This document shows, one piece after another, positions 53,022 to 62,147 of a stretch of 64,000 nt of DNA. A model generated the notes under the pieces. It made no database searches and was not told the DNA's origin. It saw only the letters and a program-made list of their open reading frames with translations. Both the position numbers and the translations under genes were made by a program. The DNA lies in assembly GCA_947478525.1 (NCBI GenBank), contig CANJVU010000001.1, positions 62,001 to 126,000 on the forward strand, written 5' to 3'. Source of the DNA: Thiotrichales bacterium. Its GTDB lineage: Bacteria; Pseudomonadota; Gammaproteobacteria; Francisellales; CACEW01. Position 1 is the stretch's first letter; each line of letters opens with the position of its first letter.

Positions 53022-54224
53022 TTAGTGAATCATCCAGGCATCTTTTAACTTGCCGTTTGTAGGCCAGTGATAAGCTTTTGCGATTGCATAAATCAGATCC
53101 TGAGCCAACTCTTCTCCATTATCTGAGTTAGTCATTACAACAGCCCCTTCTCCTACTACTGGATACCCCACTAACCATCCTTGATAACCAGCGTTTTGGC
53201 CTAATTTCATAAAGTGTAATTTTTTCCCCTTACCTTCAATCACAAAACCTAATCCATATTGAGTATTTTTTTGTTGGGCTAAAGCTTCTTTTGCAATAGA
53301 GGGAGAAATCACTTGATCTGTCTCTCCTTGATAAGCTTTCATGACAGAAAGTATAAATTTCGCCAAATCATCTGGCGTACTCCATAAACCTGCAGCTGCA
53401 TATTCAGGCGTTACTCGCCATTTGTATGGGAAAGTCTGGCCATCCGAACCTGTACCTTCTGCAGCATTTTCCTGATTATGACTATCCAATGGCTGTTGAT
53501 AATTACTATGTGTCATCGCTAATGGTGTTAACACTAAGTTTTGGACAATTTCCGGAAATGCTTTATCAGATTGTGAGTCCATCAATAATTCTGCTACTTC
53601 ATAACCGCCTCCTGAATACTCATAGCGGCTGCCAGGCTTATACAACATAGTTACCTCTTGACCTTTCGCTGGCCCCGTTCCAGAAAGAGTTTCTATTAAT
53701 GTTGGCAAAGCTTCTCCCGGCTGATACCCATAATAACCTCCAACACCAAGACCCGCAGACATGCTCAATAGTTCTCTTAAAGTCACAGGGTCATTTTTAA
53801 ATATATTTGGCACGGGGATTTGCCACCCTTTCAATAGTGGGTTTACTGAGGCGTCTAGCGATAGCTGCCCCTTATCGACCATTTTAAGCGCTGCCACAGC
53901 TCCTACTGATTTTGATAAAGAACCGGCCTGAAATAGAGTATCTGTGTTAACAAGCACTTGCTGCTCGGCATTTTTATAGCCCACTGCTTGAACCCATATA
54001 ATCTTATTATGATCAACTACTGCAAAGCTGATCGCAGGCACTTTAAAATATGCCATCGCAGCTTCTAGCGTCATTTCCTTTATAACGCCATTCTGTTTTA
54101 CAGGAATGTGATTTAAAACCTGATTATGCGGTGGTTGCTGACTCGCAAAACACGAGGAGAAAGTTGATCCCCCCAGTAAGATAGCAAACATTACTTTTTG
54201 TAAAAATGATTTTCTTTGAAACAT
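53022..54224 (-). CDS. Secreted S12 (beta-lactamase-related) serine hydrolase
   Basis: A 400-residue hydrolase with a signal peptide (about 1-28). Catalytic residues of the S12/class C fold are visible: S102-L-S-K105 (SxxK) and Y203-S-G in KPGSRYEYSGGGYEV (YxN/YxG box), with KLGQNAGYQGW as the likely third box. Such enzymes include beta-lactamases, D-amino-acid peptidases, esterases and the prodrug-activating peptidases of NRPS clusters (for example ClbP, which frees colibactin by removing an N-acyl-D-Asn). Here the neighbouring NRPS carries an Asn/Asp-type adenylation domain followed by an epimerase, so a role in trimming a D-Asx product is an attractive guess. Unlike ClbP it has no C-terminal membrane helices. 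Confidence 0.82.
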   Translation of the reverse strand: MFQRKSFLQKVMFAILLGGSTFSSCFASQQPPHNQVLNHIPVKQNGVIKEMTLEAAMAYFKVPAISFAVVDHNKIIWVQAVGYKNAEQQVLVNTDTLFQAGSLSKSVGAVAALKMVDKGQLSLDASVNPLLKGWQIPVPNIFKNDPVTLRELLSMSAGLGVGGYYGYQPGEALPTLIETLSGTGPAKGQEVTMLYKPGSRYEYSGGGYEVAELLMDSQSDKAFPEIVQNLVLTPLAMTHSNYQQPLDSHNQENAAEGTGSDGQTFPYKWRVTPEYAAAGLWSTPDDLAKFILSVMKAYQGETDQVISPSIAKEALAQQKNTQYGLGFVIEGKGKKLHFMKLGQNAGYQGWLVGYPVVGEGAVVMTNSDNGEELAQDLIYAIAKAYHWPTNGKLKDAWMIH

Positions 54225-54227
54225 AAT

Positions 54228-55448
54228 CTACTCCTTAGATTGAAAAAACTTGGTTAATAATAATCCAAATGAAACTACCACCATGCTGATAGCGTACATT
54301 TTCAGCGTTGCTGGTAATCCCATACAGGATATAACAATACCGCTAATTGCCATAGCTATTGGACCTACAGACACCGAAATAAGATTCACAAAACCCATAA
54401 CCATAATCGTGTGGCTCTTTATTGTGATTCTTTGCTGATAATAATGAATGGTCAGAATATTCCCAATCGCTAAGAACATGCCTAAAATAAATAAACTTGC
54501 CATCATTCCAAGCATGTTTATTGAGAAGCTAAAAGCCAGGTATCCACAAGCCGCAATTAAAAAATTTCGGAATAATTGAACATAATTACCCTGATTTTTT
54601 GAAATAAACAATAACAACAGTATTCCTACAATAGCACCAAAACCTATACTGGCCTCCAGCAATGAAAGTGTATACCCGCCCACTGCCAAAAATTTTGCTT
54701 TCACGAGCAAGGGTATAAAAAGCTGAATAGGCATAAATACTAAATTAATCACCAAGAAACATATTAACAGCCATAAAATATCTGGATAACTCCGCAATAG
54801 ATTGACACTAGAAATTTTTATACTTTCATCCTGTATAACGTGCTGACTCAATTTTAACTGTATATTGTTAAGAGCTGATACCAAATACATAAAGGAAGAA
54901 AAAATAAAAATTATTGCCCAGGAATCGGGGGACAGATAAAAAAACCACATTGCTAAAATAGGCCCCAGCATCGTGCTCAGAGAACCAGAGAAAGTTAAGA
55001 GCGCAATCATTTTTTGTCGCTTCATAGATGCTTCAGATAAAAAAACCGGCACTGACATAGCTGCAGGGTTAAAAAAAGCACTTCCTATGTTGCTGAAAAA
55101 ACTAATAAGCAGTAAGTCAACATACCCAATTTGATAATGGAAAAAGCAACTGATAGCTGCAATGGCATATATAAAAAACTTTATTCCATCAGAAAACAAA
55201 CAGGCACGAATGGGACCAATTTTGTTGATTACCCTGCTTGCAGGCACCAACAATAAAAGATGGGGCAACAAAGATAAACAAATAAAAACATTTAATAAGA
55301 ACAGACTTTCATTCTTTGTTACCACCCATATTAAATAAATGAACACAGCTCTATCAGTCCAGTTAGAGATAAAGTTACCTCCTAACACCCGGAAAAAAAT
55401 TGCTTTAACAGAATGTGTCGCTTTTGGTCTACATAGAAGTGTTTGCAT
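54228..55448 (-). CDS. MFS exporter in the NRPS operon
   Basis: A 406-residue major-facilitator protein with about 12 hydrophobic segments, beginning FRVLGGNFISNWTDRAVFIY. It resembles the MFS group of macrolide and siderophore (EntS-like) exporters in its short loops and length; the exact subfamily is uncertain. The start has GGAG eight bases upstream and lies inside the last codons of the NRPS gene (20-bp overlap), showing translational coupling. Export of the NRPS product or a precursor is the natural inference. It is followed three bases later by the S12 hydrolase. Confidence 0.85.
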   Translation of the reverse strand: MQTLLCRPKATHSVKAIFFRVLGGNFISNWTDRAVFIYLIWVVTKNESLFLLNVFICLSLLPHLLLLVPASRVINKIGPIRACLFSDGIKFFIYAIAAISCFFHYQIGYVDLLLISFFSNIGSAFFNPAAMSVPVFLSEASMKRQKMIALLTFSGSLSTMLGPILAMWFFYLSPDSWAIIFIFSSFMYLVSALNNIQLKLSQHVIQDESIKISSVNLLRSYPDILWLLICFLVINLVFMPIQLFIPLLVKAKFLAVGGYTLSLLEASIGFGAIVGILLLLFISKNQGNYVQLFRNFLIAACGYLAFSFSINMLGMMASLFILGMFLAIGNILTIHYYQQRITIKSHTIMVMGFVNLISVSVGPIAMAISGIVISCMGLPATLKMYAISMVVVSFGLLLTKFFQSKE

Positions 55449-58400
55449 TTATTACACTCCTTTTTTCAGACAACAAAATTTTATTAATTATTCCGGCAAC
55501 CTCAAGCGCACCATCATGCAACAGCCCAAAATGATGAGTAGGTAATCTATAAACCTTTATCGATGGGAAAATTCTTTCCCAGCCGTTATGAGGCAATGCA
55601 CACAGCAAATTTATAAATTTTTGATATTCTGGATTTTCTACTGGATCAGAGATTACTGCTTTTACTAAATGCAAGCTAATTTCTTCCAACTGACAAGCTT
55701 CAAACTTGAGAAGGCCTTGCAACTCAATGTTTGCTAATTTCAACACCTCATCACGATTTAAATCGTAAAAATCCACAAGCGTTTTATGTTTACTCTCCAG
55801 GCGTTCAATAAATTGTGACTGGAAAAGAGCTCTTTGTTCTTTTTGCTCCGACGTCAATAAAAAGCTATCCAGCATAATAACATGCTCAACTTCGACACCT
55901 TCCCGCATAGCATGTTTAAGCATCGCATTAACAATCAGACCACCCTGAGAAAATCCAGCAATAGAGAAAGCCTTTGAAGGAATATGATTTTTAATCAACT
56001 GAAAATACATTTCCGCAAGGACCTCAATATCCAAAATCTTTTCAGAGAAATTTTTATTGAGATTATAAGAGTCTATGGCAATAACCTGCCGATTCAACTG
56101 GGGAATCAGCTTATTAAATACCTCATAACCAGATAAAGCACCATGTACCAAAACCAAAGGGTTAGCATCTGTAGCTTCTGGATTAAATACCTTAACTAGT
56201 TCTTCGCTTAATGAATGAGAAACCTCATTACTTTTAAAGATTTCTGGCTCCAGAATATTTTTTAGTGTATCCATAAAAAGAGACGCCAATTTTTTCACGC
56301 CAGCGTTATCAAATATCATTTCATCATAAGCTAATACAAAACTTGGCTGTACCCCCCATTTTACTATAAGGGTTAAAGGTGAATTTGTTATGGTTCTAAA
56401 ATTCAATGCTTCAGATGCCCCATAACCATCCACATTTTCAAAAGTATACAGCGTATTAATCAGAGAGCATCCAGGCAAAAGCTCCTCCTGACTTCCCTCC
56501 AGTTCTTGTAACGAAAAGCACCCATCATACCCAGCAATTTCTTGCATATCTTGGTGTAGTTTCTGAATACCACGATAATCTGTACCTAGTTCAGGTTTGA
56601 ATGAAACGCGAACTGGAACAATATTCATAAACATTCCGACATAGCTATCAGGGGACTCTAAAATTCCTCGACCAGAGCTAATCACTCCAAAAGCCACATC
56701 GGGACTCAATAACGCTTTTGAAAGTGTTTTAGACCACGCATATTCAAAAATTGAATTTACATTTACTTTTAATTGCTCTGCAGTTTTTAAAACTTTTGTG
56801 CTTATTTTCTCTATTCCTAACTCCAGACTTCCTTCAATATCCACGGGCTTAAAGAATGACACCTCCTTTTTTGAATCAGGCAAGGGATTAACACCTTGAT
56901 ACCCTTTCAGATATTCGCGCCAAAACATTTTTGCTTTAAAAGCTGCACTTTTTGAATGTGAAAAATAATCTCTATTTCCTTTTAAATTTTCTAAAGCAGG
57001 TACCCGTTGGTTGGTAAGCCCGTCTTCCACTAAATTTTTAATAAGCCTCACAGAGACACCGTCTAACAAGGCATGATGATGATCAAAAACTTGTACAAAG
57101 CAGTCATGGTATTGCAGAATTATTACCCTGAACAAACAATCACCTTCTAACTTAAACTGCCCTCTCACCAACGCAGTCAATGCACGATCAAAATGACCAG
57201 AAAAGAAAGGTTCGTCATAATTGAGAAAGGTTATAGGTAATTGGGCAGGTGCTCTTTCCACTTGATAAAGAAAATTCTGCTCAACAAATACCACACGTAA
57301 GGCGTGAATCTTTACATATAACTCTTTCCATGTCGCACTTATCAAAGCCAAATTCGCTTTACCAGCGGTTTTCCAATAAGCCTGACTTCTAAAGCCACTT
57401 GAATCAGAATTATTTTTATATTGTCTGAACATAAGGCTTTGACCCGGTAATGCTGAGTAAACAGCTTCGATATCAAGATCATCAAACAAATTAATTGCTT
57501 TTGAAGAATAATAAGGCGTAAACCTCATTTTTTCAGAAACCGCCTGATAAGAATCACCTTTTAACTCGCTTGTCATTTCTTCAAAAAATGATTCAAACTG
57601 GGCAATAAATTCAAACTCAGATAACCCTTTTAAAAACTGTTCTCTAAATCTCCAATGAAGTTTAATACCTTCTGAGTCCTCCCAGATGTTAACGACCACC
57701 CCAAAATGATCGACATTCTTTTTATCTACAGGGAGTGGTAAGTTGTTTATTACCAACTCCTTCACCAATTTATTTTCAGTAAGCTCAGAAATATTGCCTA
57801 AATAATTAAAGCATACCGTCGGTAAAACTATATTTTTAGATAATAAATAACCAATGCCCAAGTTTGGAGCCTCATCTCTCAAGTCCTTAATAACACGAAT
57901 GCATGATGCCGCATGCAATCCAGCACATTGAGCAGGAATATTCACTGGATAAAAGCTAGTAAACCATCCTATTGAATTAGAGGTATCCAAACCCGAATAA
58001 AGATCTGCACGACCATAACTTTCAATGGTAATGGGTATATGGCTAGACTTATAGAAAGGATTTAAAGTCTTGAATAAAACAGCCAGTAGGATATCGCCAA
58101 GATTATAATTCAATCCCTTAAAATTATTGGCATATAATGATAAAGTTCTTGAAACCTCATACACCTTGCCTTGAGTTTGCCAAGAAATACCTTTCTCGAA
58201 AGTATTCAACCTAATAAGATCAGCTTGTATTTGCCAATGTTTCTTTTCGAGATGATCGACACTCACTGCATATTTGTTTAACGCTTGAGACCAGGTTTTA
58301 TAATTAATAGTTGGTTTAATTGGGTTTCCAGATAATAAGTTCTGTAATCCATTTTTAATTACCCCCCAAGAATAGCCATCGACCACCAAATGGTGAGCAA

Positions 58401-61400
58401 TAAATACCAAAATGGGAAACCGCCCTTCTTCTTGTAAATGCAAGATATGGATCAAAGGACTATTGAATACTTTTATCTGTTGGTATATGGCTTCCACTTC
58501 TTGAAACGCAAGCGCATCAATACCTTTTGACAAAAAGTGATACCCATAGCGCGGTTCTTTTGCATAATATTGCGATACTTCTTTTTCCTTCTGAGCAAAG
58601 CATACTCTGAATACATCAAAGCTTTTTGAAAGCTGATCGATAATCTGTTGTACTTCCTGAATACTGAGCAAACTCCGTATTTCCACAGGCAAAACCTGTA
58701 AATAATAATTAGGGTTTACAAAATTTTGTTCAAAAAACCACGCTTGAATAGGCGTCAGTTTAATTTCTCCCTCGGACGAATAACTTTCAAATTGAGAATG
58801 TTGATGCTGCTGCTTTTCTAAATAATCTCCAATGCTTCTTATATTCTGAAATTTGTATAAATCTTTTGCAGAAAACAGATACCCTAATTCTTTCACTTTT
58901 GCTACTAGTCGCATAGCCCCCAAAGACTCTCCACCAAGCGCAAAAAAGTCACTATCTAAATCTAAGCTCACCCCTTTAAAGACGTCCTGCCAGATGAGTA
59001 ACAATTTCTTCTGAATCGAAGATACGATACCCGCACTAACTTCATGTTTTGCTGATAATAAACTAAAAGGAAGCGCTGTTAATTTTTTCCGGTCCACTTT
59101 ACCATTTACAGTCAAAGGCACAGAGCTTACCACTCTATATTGAGCAGGACGCATATAAAATGGCAATTTGTCTGCCGCAGCTTTTTTAAAGGTATAAATA
59201 TCTAAAGAGTCAAAATTATCCGTTGTTAAATATGCAATAATTTGCTTTTTACCCTCTACTGTTTCTACTAAGGCAATTGCATCCAAAACATTCGAAATCT
59301 CTAACAAACAACTTTCAATTTCCCCAAGTTCAATTCGATAACCATTTAATTTAATTTGCTCATCTATACGTCCGACATAATGCACTGTATGAAAATCAAT
59401 AAACTTAGCCAAATCTCCTGTTTTATATAGCCTTAAAGAAAATGAGTCTTCAGCATAAGGATTTCTAACAAACCGTTCTTGATTAAGCTCTGGTCTATCA
59501 AGATATCCTCTAGCAAGCCCAATACCAGAAATATAAATTTCACCTATCACACCAGGAGGAACTGGTCTCATTAAGTGATCCAATAGATAGATCTTGTAAT
59601 TGGGAATGGGTTTACCAATTGGAATGGCTCTTGGAATATTTGCCACAGAAAAGCTATTAAAGGAAAAATTCATGGCGCCTACGGTAGTTTCTGTTGGCCC
59701 ATACTCATTAATAAATACCGCTTTTTTACAATACATGAGCAACTTGTTAAGATCATCTAAATATAATGCTTCACCCCCAATTACAAAGGTAGCACTGATA
59801 TTCGCAAGAATTTCTGCAGATAGGGTATGTTGTAAAATCTTTAAATGCGCAGGCGTAATCTTAATTAGACTGTAGTCTTGACGTTCTTTTAAAGCATATA
59901 CTAACCCATCTACACCTTCATTATCAGGTACCATAAAAACCGACTTGCCACAGCACAAAGGAGCAAATAGGCTGGTTACTGTTAAATCGAATGCCAATGA
60001 GGAATGCACCAAGGAACCACTTCCTTTATTCTGAATGTACTCTTGCACGCTCCACTGAATATAATGGCTTAAAGATCTATGCTCTATCAAAACACCTTTA
60101 GGCTGGCCGGTCGATCCAGAGGTATAGATAACATAAGCAGGTGAATCCAACTCAACTTGAGGAAAAGCTTCGCTCTGCGGGGATTTTTGCGTGATCAATG
60201 TGTCTTCAGAAAAATTATCTATATTGAGTATATCAATGGGGTATTCTCTATGAGCTGTTTCATTATTTACAATGATCAAAGCAGCTTTACTATCTTTTAC
60301 AATATGTTGAAGACGCTCATTTGGATATTCAGGATCAATAGGAACATAACAAGAGCCTGCTTTTAAAACTCCCAATATTGCCGTTAGCGTATGTAAAGAT
60401 CGGGTTATATTAATTCCAACTATTTTATTTTGATTACCCGTTTTAACCAAATATTTCGCCAATTGAGAAGAGGCCGCATCAAGCGCCTGATAGGAGAGAC
60501 TCTCTTTACCAGCAGCAACAGCAACCGCAGCCGGGTTTTTCTTAACCTGTTCAAGAAAGAGTTCTACTACGCTTTTTTCTTCATACAAAAAAGCAGTCAA
60601 ATTAAAATCCTTCAAATATAGATCTCTTTCAGGTACTGACATCACACTGAGCTTAGCAATAGGCTCATTTAGTGGCAGCTCTACAATTGAAGTTAGCAAT
60701 TGAACATAGCCTTTTAAGAAGGCATCTATTGTGCCTGGAAGGAATAACTCCGTTGAATATTCAAATTCAAGTTGATAAAAACCTTTCAAAACTTTCGTCA
60801 CAGACAGTGTTAAATCAAATTTTGAGATACGGCTATCTTCGCAAACGTAATATTGAGCAGTTCCTTCACAAAAATCGATTGCATCAAGGCTATTCTCTTC
60901 ATATAAAAACATTGTTTGAAAGAGCCCAGTAATTCCAGGGTCGCTTTTTTGATTGCGAATTTTCAAAATATCTTGAGCACATAAAGCATTGTGAGAAACC
61001 ACGTTCCTGACTTTTTCACTTACCTTGCCTAAAAAAGCATTAAACGTTTCGCTACTGTCCACATCCAGTAACAACGGTAAAGAATTAACGAACATTCCAA
61101 TAATACTTTGTAATTCTTGTGTATGCCTCAAAGTGGTGGGAATACCAATACAAATAGAGGATTGATTACAATAATCTCTCAGAAATAGAGCATACACTGA
61201 AAGAAAAAAGTTGAAAGGAGTTACTTTAAGCGTTTTACTCAATAGCCGCTCAAGTTTTTCTGACAATGCCAGATCAACCTTATATTTTATAGATGCCCCT
61301 TTATGGCTTAAGACTTCAGGTTGCTCAAAATCGTATGAGAAATTTAATTTTTGAGTTTTAGAAATTTCTTCAGACCAGAAAATCTTATCTTGCTGCTGTT

Positions 61401-62145
61401 TATGCATGCCTTCATTAAGGTACCATTTAACAAAATGACTGTATTGAAGGTTTTTAGAATAGTCCTTTTGGTGGTACGCTTTATTAAATTCCTCTATGAG
61501 TAACTCCCCAGATAATCCATCAAAAATAGCATGGTGAAACAGAAAGCAAATATAAAACTCTCGCTCTGCTTTTTTTACCACAACAACTTTAAATAATGGG
61601 CCATTTTCCACAGCAAGTACTTGGTGGGTAAACTCAAAACAATATCTTTGAAAAATTTCTGTAGAATCCAAATGCTCACTTAAGTCTAAAAACTCTAAAT
61701 AGTCTGAAATCTCGAAGCTTTCCACAACATGAAAGTATTGCTCTCCTTCCTGTACAAACTTGGTACTTAAAATAAGATTTTGCGCAACGACCATTCTTAG
61801 AGCCGTTTCAAAGCGTTCTAAGGAAAGGGCTCCGGTGTATCTTAAAATTAAAGGAACATTGTAATGGCTTTTAACCTCTGCAAGTGATATTGATTTTAAT
61901 ATATCAGCTTGCATAGGTAGTACAGGAAAACGCAACTCCGCTGGGGCTTGAGCATCCTCTAATAAAACTCGCTCTTTACCTAATAACAAAATGAGCTGAT
62001 CTTTAGAAGCAGCAATCCTACTACGTAACCCTTCTTCTAACTTACGTGTAGCAGCAAATTTCAACTTCCCTTCTTCTACCCAAAGTTTCAATCCGGCATT
62101 GGTTGCTTCTTTTAATAGTTGAATCAGTTCATCTTGTTGAGTCAT
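55429..62145 (-). CDS. Non-ribosomal peptide synthetase, C-A(Asx)-PCP-E-C-TE, 2238 aa
   Basis: Order of domains: TubC-type N-terminal docking domain (about 4-55, LLKEATNAGLKLWVEEGKL); condensation domain (about 70-500) with HHAIFDG near 205; adenylation domain (about 525-1030) with YTSGSTGQPKG at 672; carrier with FFALGGESL (Ser about 1074); epimerisation domain (about 1130-1560) with HHLVVDGYSW at 1249 and GWFTSFYPV; a second condensation domain (about 1590-1990) with HHHALLDG at 1688; thioesterase (about 2020-2230) with GFSQG (Ser about 2063) and a His near 2202. The specificity-pocket residues read DLTKVGEVG, closest to Asn (DLTKLGEVGK) and Asp (DLTKVGHIGK). There is no carrier between the last condensation domain and the thioesterase, which is unusual. 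It starts two bases after the upstream NRPS. Confidence 0.9.
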   Translation of the reverse strand: MTQQDELIQLLKEATNAGLKLWVEEGKLKFAATRKLEEGLRSRIAASKDQLILLLGKERVLLEDAQAPAELRFPVLPMQADILKSISLAEVKSHYNVPLILRYTGALSLERFETALRMVVAQNLILSTKFVQEGEQYFHVVESFEISDYLEFLDLSEHLDSTEIFQRYCFEFTHQVLAVENGPLFKVVVVKKAEREFYICFLFHHAIFDGLSGELLIEEFNKAYHQKDYSKNLQYSHFVKWYLNEGMHKQQQDKIFWSEEISKTQKLNFSYDFEQPEVLSHKGASIKYKVDLALSEKLERLLSKTLKVTPFNFFLSVYALFLRDYCNQSSICIGIPTTLRHTQELQSIIGMFVNSLPLLLDVDSSETFNAFLGKVSEKVRNVVSHNALCAQDILKIRNQKSDPGITGLFQTMFLYEENSLDAIDFCEGTAQYYVCEDSRISKFDLTLSVTKVLKGFYQLEFEYSTELFLPGTIDAFLKGYVQLLTSIVELPLNEPIAKLSVMSVPERDLYLKDFNLTAFLYEEKSVVELFLEQVKKNPAAVAVAAGKESLSYQALDAASSQLAKYLVKTGNQNKIVGINITRSLHTLTAILGVLKAGSCYVPIDPEYPNERLQHIVKDSKAALIIVNNETAHREYPIDILNIDNFSEDTLITQKSPQSEAFPQVELDSPAYVIYTSGSTGQPKGVLIEHRSLSHYIQWSVQEYIQNKGSGSLVHSSLAFDLTVTSLFAPLCCGKSVFMVPDNEGVDGLVYALKERQDYSLIKITPAHLKILQHTLSAEILANISATFVIGGEALYLDDLNKLLMYCKKAVFINEYGPTETTVGAMNFSFNSFSVANIPRAIPIGKPIPNYKIYLLDHLMRPVPPGVIGEIYISGIGLARGYLDRPELNQERFVRNPYAEDSFSLRLYKTGDLAKFIDFHTVHYVGRIDEQIKLNGYRIELGEIESCLLEISNVLDAIALVETVEGKKQIIAYLTTDNFDSLDIYTFKKAAADKLPFYMRPAQYRVVSSVPLTVNGKVDRKKLTALPFSLLSAKHEVSAGIVSSIQKKLLLIWQDVFKGVSLDLDSDFFALGGESLGAMRLVAKVKELGYLFSAKDLYKFQNIRSIGDYLEKQQHQHSQFESYSSEGEIKLTPIQAWFFEQNFVNPNYYLQVLPVEIRSLLSIQEVQQIIDQLSKSFDVFRVCFAQKEKEVSQYYAKEPRYGYHFLSKGIDALAFQEVEAIYQQIKVFNSPLIHILHLQEEGRFPILVFIAHHLVVDGYSWGVIKNGLQNLLSGNPIKPTINYKTWSQALNKYAVSVDHLEKKHWQIQADLIRLNTFEKGISWQTQGKVYEVSRTLSLYANNFKGLNYNLGDILLAVLFKTLNPFYKSSHIPITIESYGRADLYSGLDTSNSIGWFTSFYPVNIPAQCAGLHAASCIRVIKDLRDEAPNLGIGYLLSKNIVLPTVCFNYLGNISELTENKLVKELVINNLPLPVDKKNVDHFGVVVNIWEDSEGIKLHWRFREQFLKGLSEFEFIAQFESFFEEMTSELKGDSYQAVSEKMRFTPYYSSKAINLFDDLDIEAVYSALPGQSLMFRQYKNNSDSSGFRSQAYWKTAGKANLALISATWKELYVKIHALRVVFVEQNFLYQVERAPAQLPITFLNYDEPFFSGHFDRALTALVRGQFKLEGDCLFRVIILQYHDCFVQVFDHHHALLDGVSVRLIKNLVEDGLTNQRVPALENLKGNRDYFSHSKSAAFKAKMFWREYLKGYQGVNPLPDSKKEVSFFKPVDIEGSLELGIEKISTKVLKTAEQLKVNVNSIFEYAWSKTLSKALLSPDVAFGVISSGRGILESPDSYVGMFMNIVPVRVSFKPELGTDYRGIQKLHQDMQEIAGYDGCFSLQELEGSQEELLPGCSLINTLYTFENVDGYGASEALNFRTITNSPLTLIVKWGVQPSFVLAYDEMIFDNAGVKKLASLFMDTLKNILEPEIFKSNEVSHSLSEELVKVFNPEATDANPLVLVHGALSGYEVFNKLIPQLNRQVIAIDSYNLNKNFSEKILDIEVLAEMYFQLIKNHIPSKAFSIAGFSQGGLIVNAMLKHAMREGVEVEHVIMLDSFLLTSEQKEQRALFQSQFIERLESKHKTLVDFYDLNRDEVLKLANIELQGLLKFEACQLEEISLHLVKAVISDPVENPEYQKFINLLCALPHNGWERIFPSIKVYRLPTHHFGLLHDGALEVAGIINKILLSEKRSVINANTSM

Positions 62146-62147
62146 AG

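Noticed and set aside
53022-54224. Calling the S12 hydrolase a ClbP orthologue
   Set aside because: ClbP has three C-terminal membrane helices that are absent here; only the fold and context are comparable.
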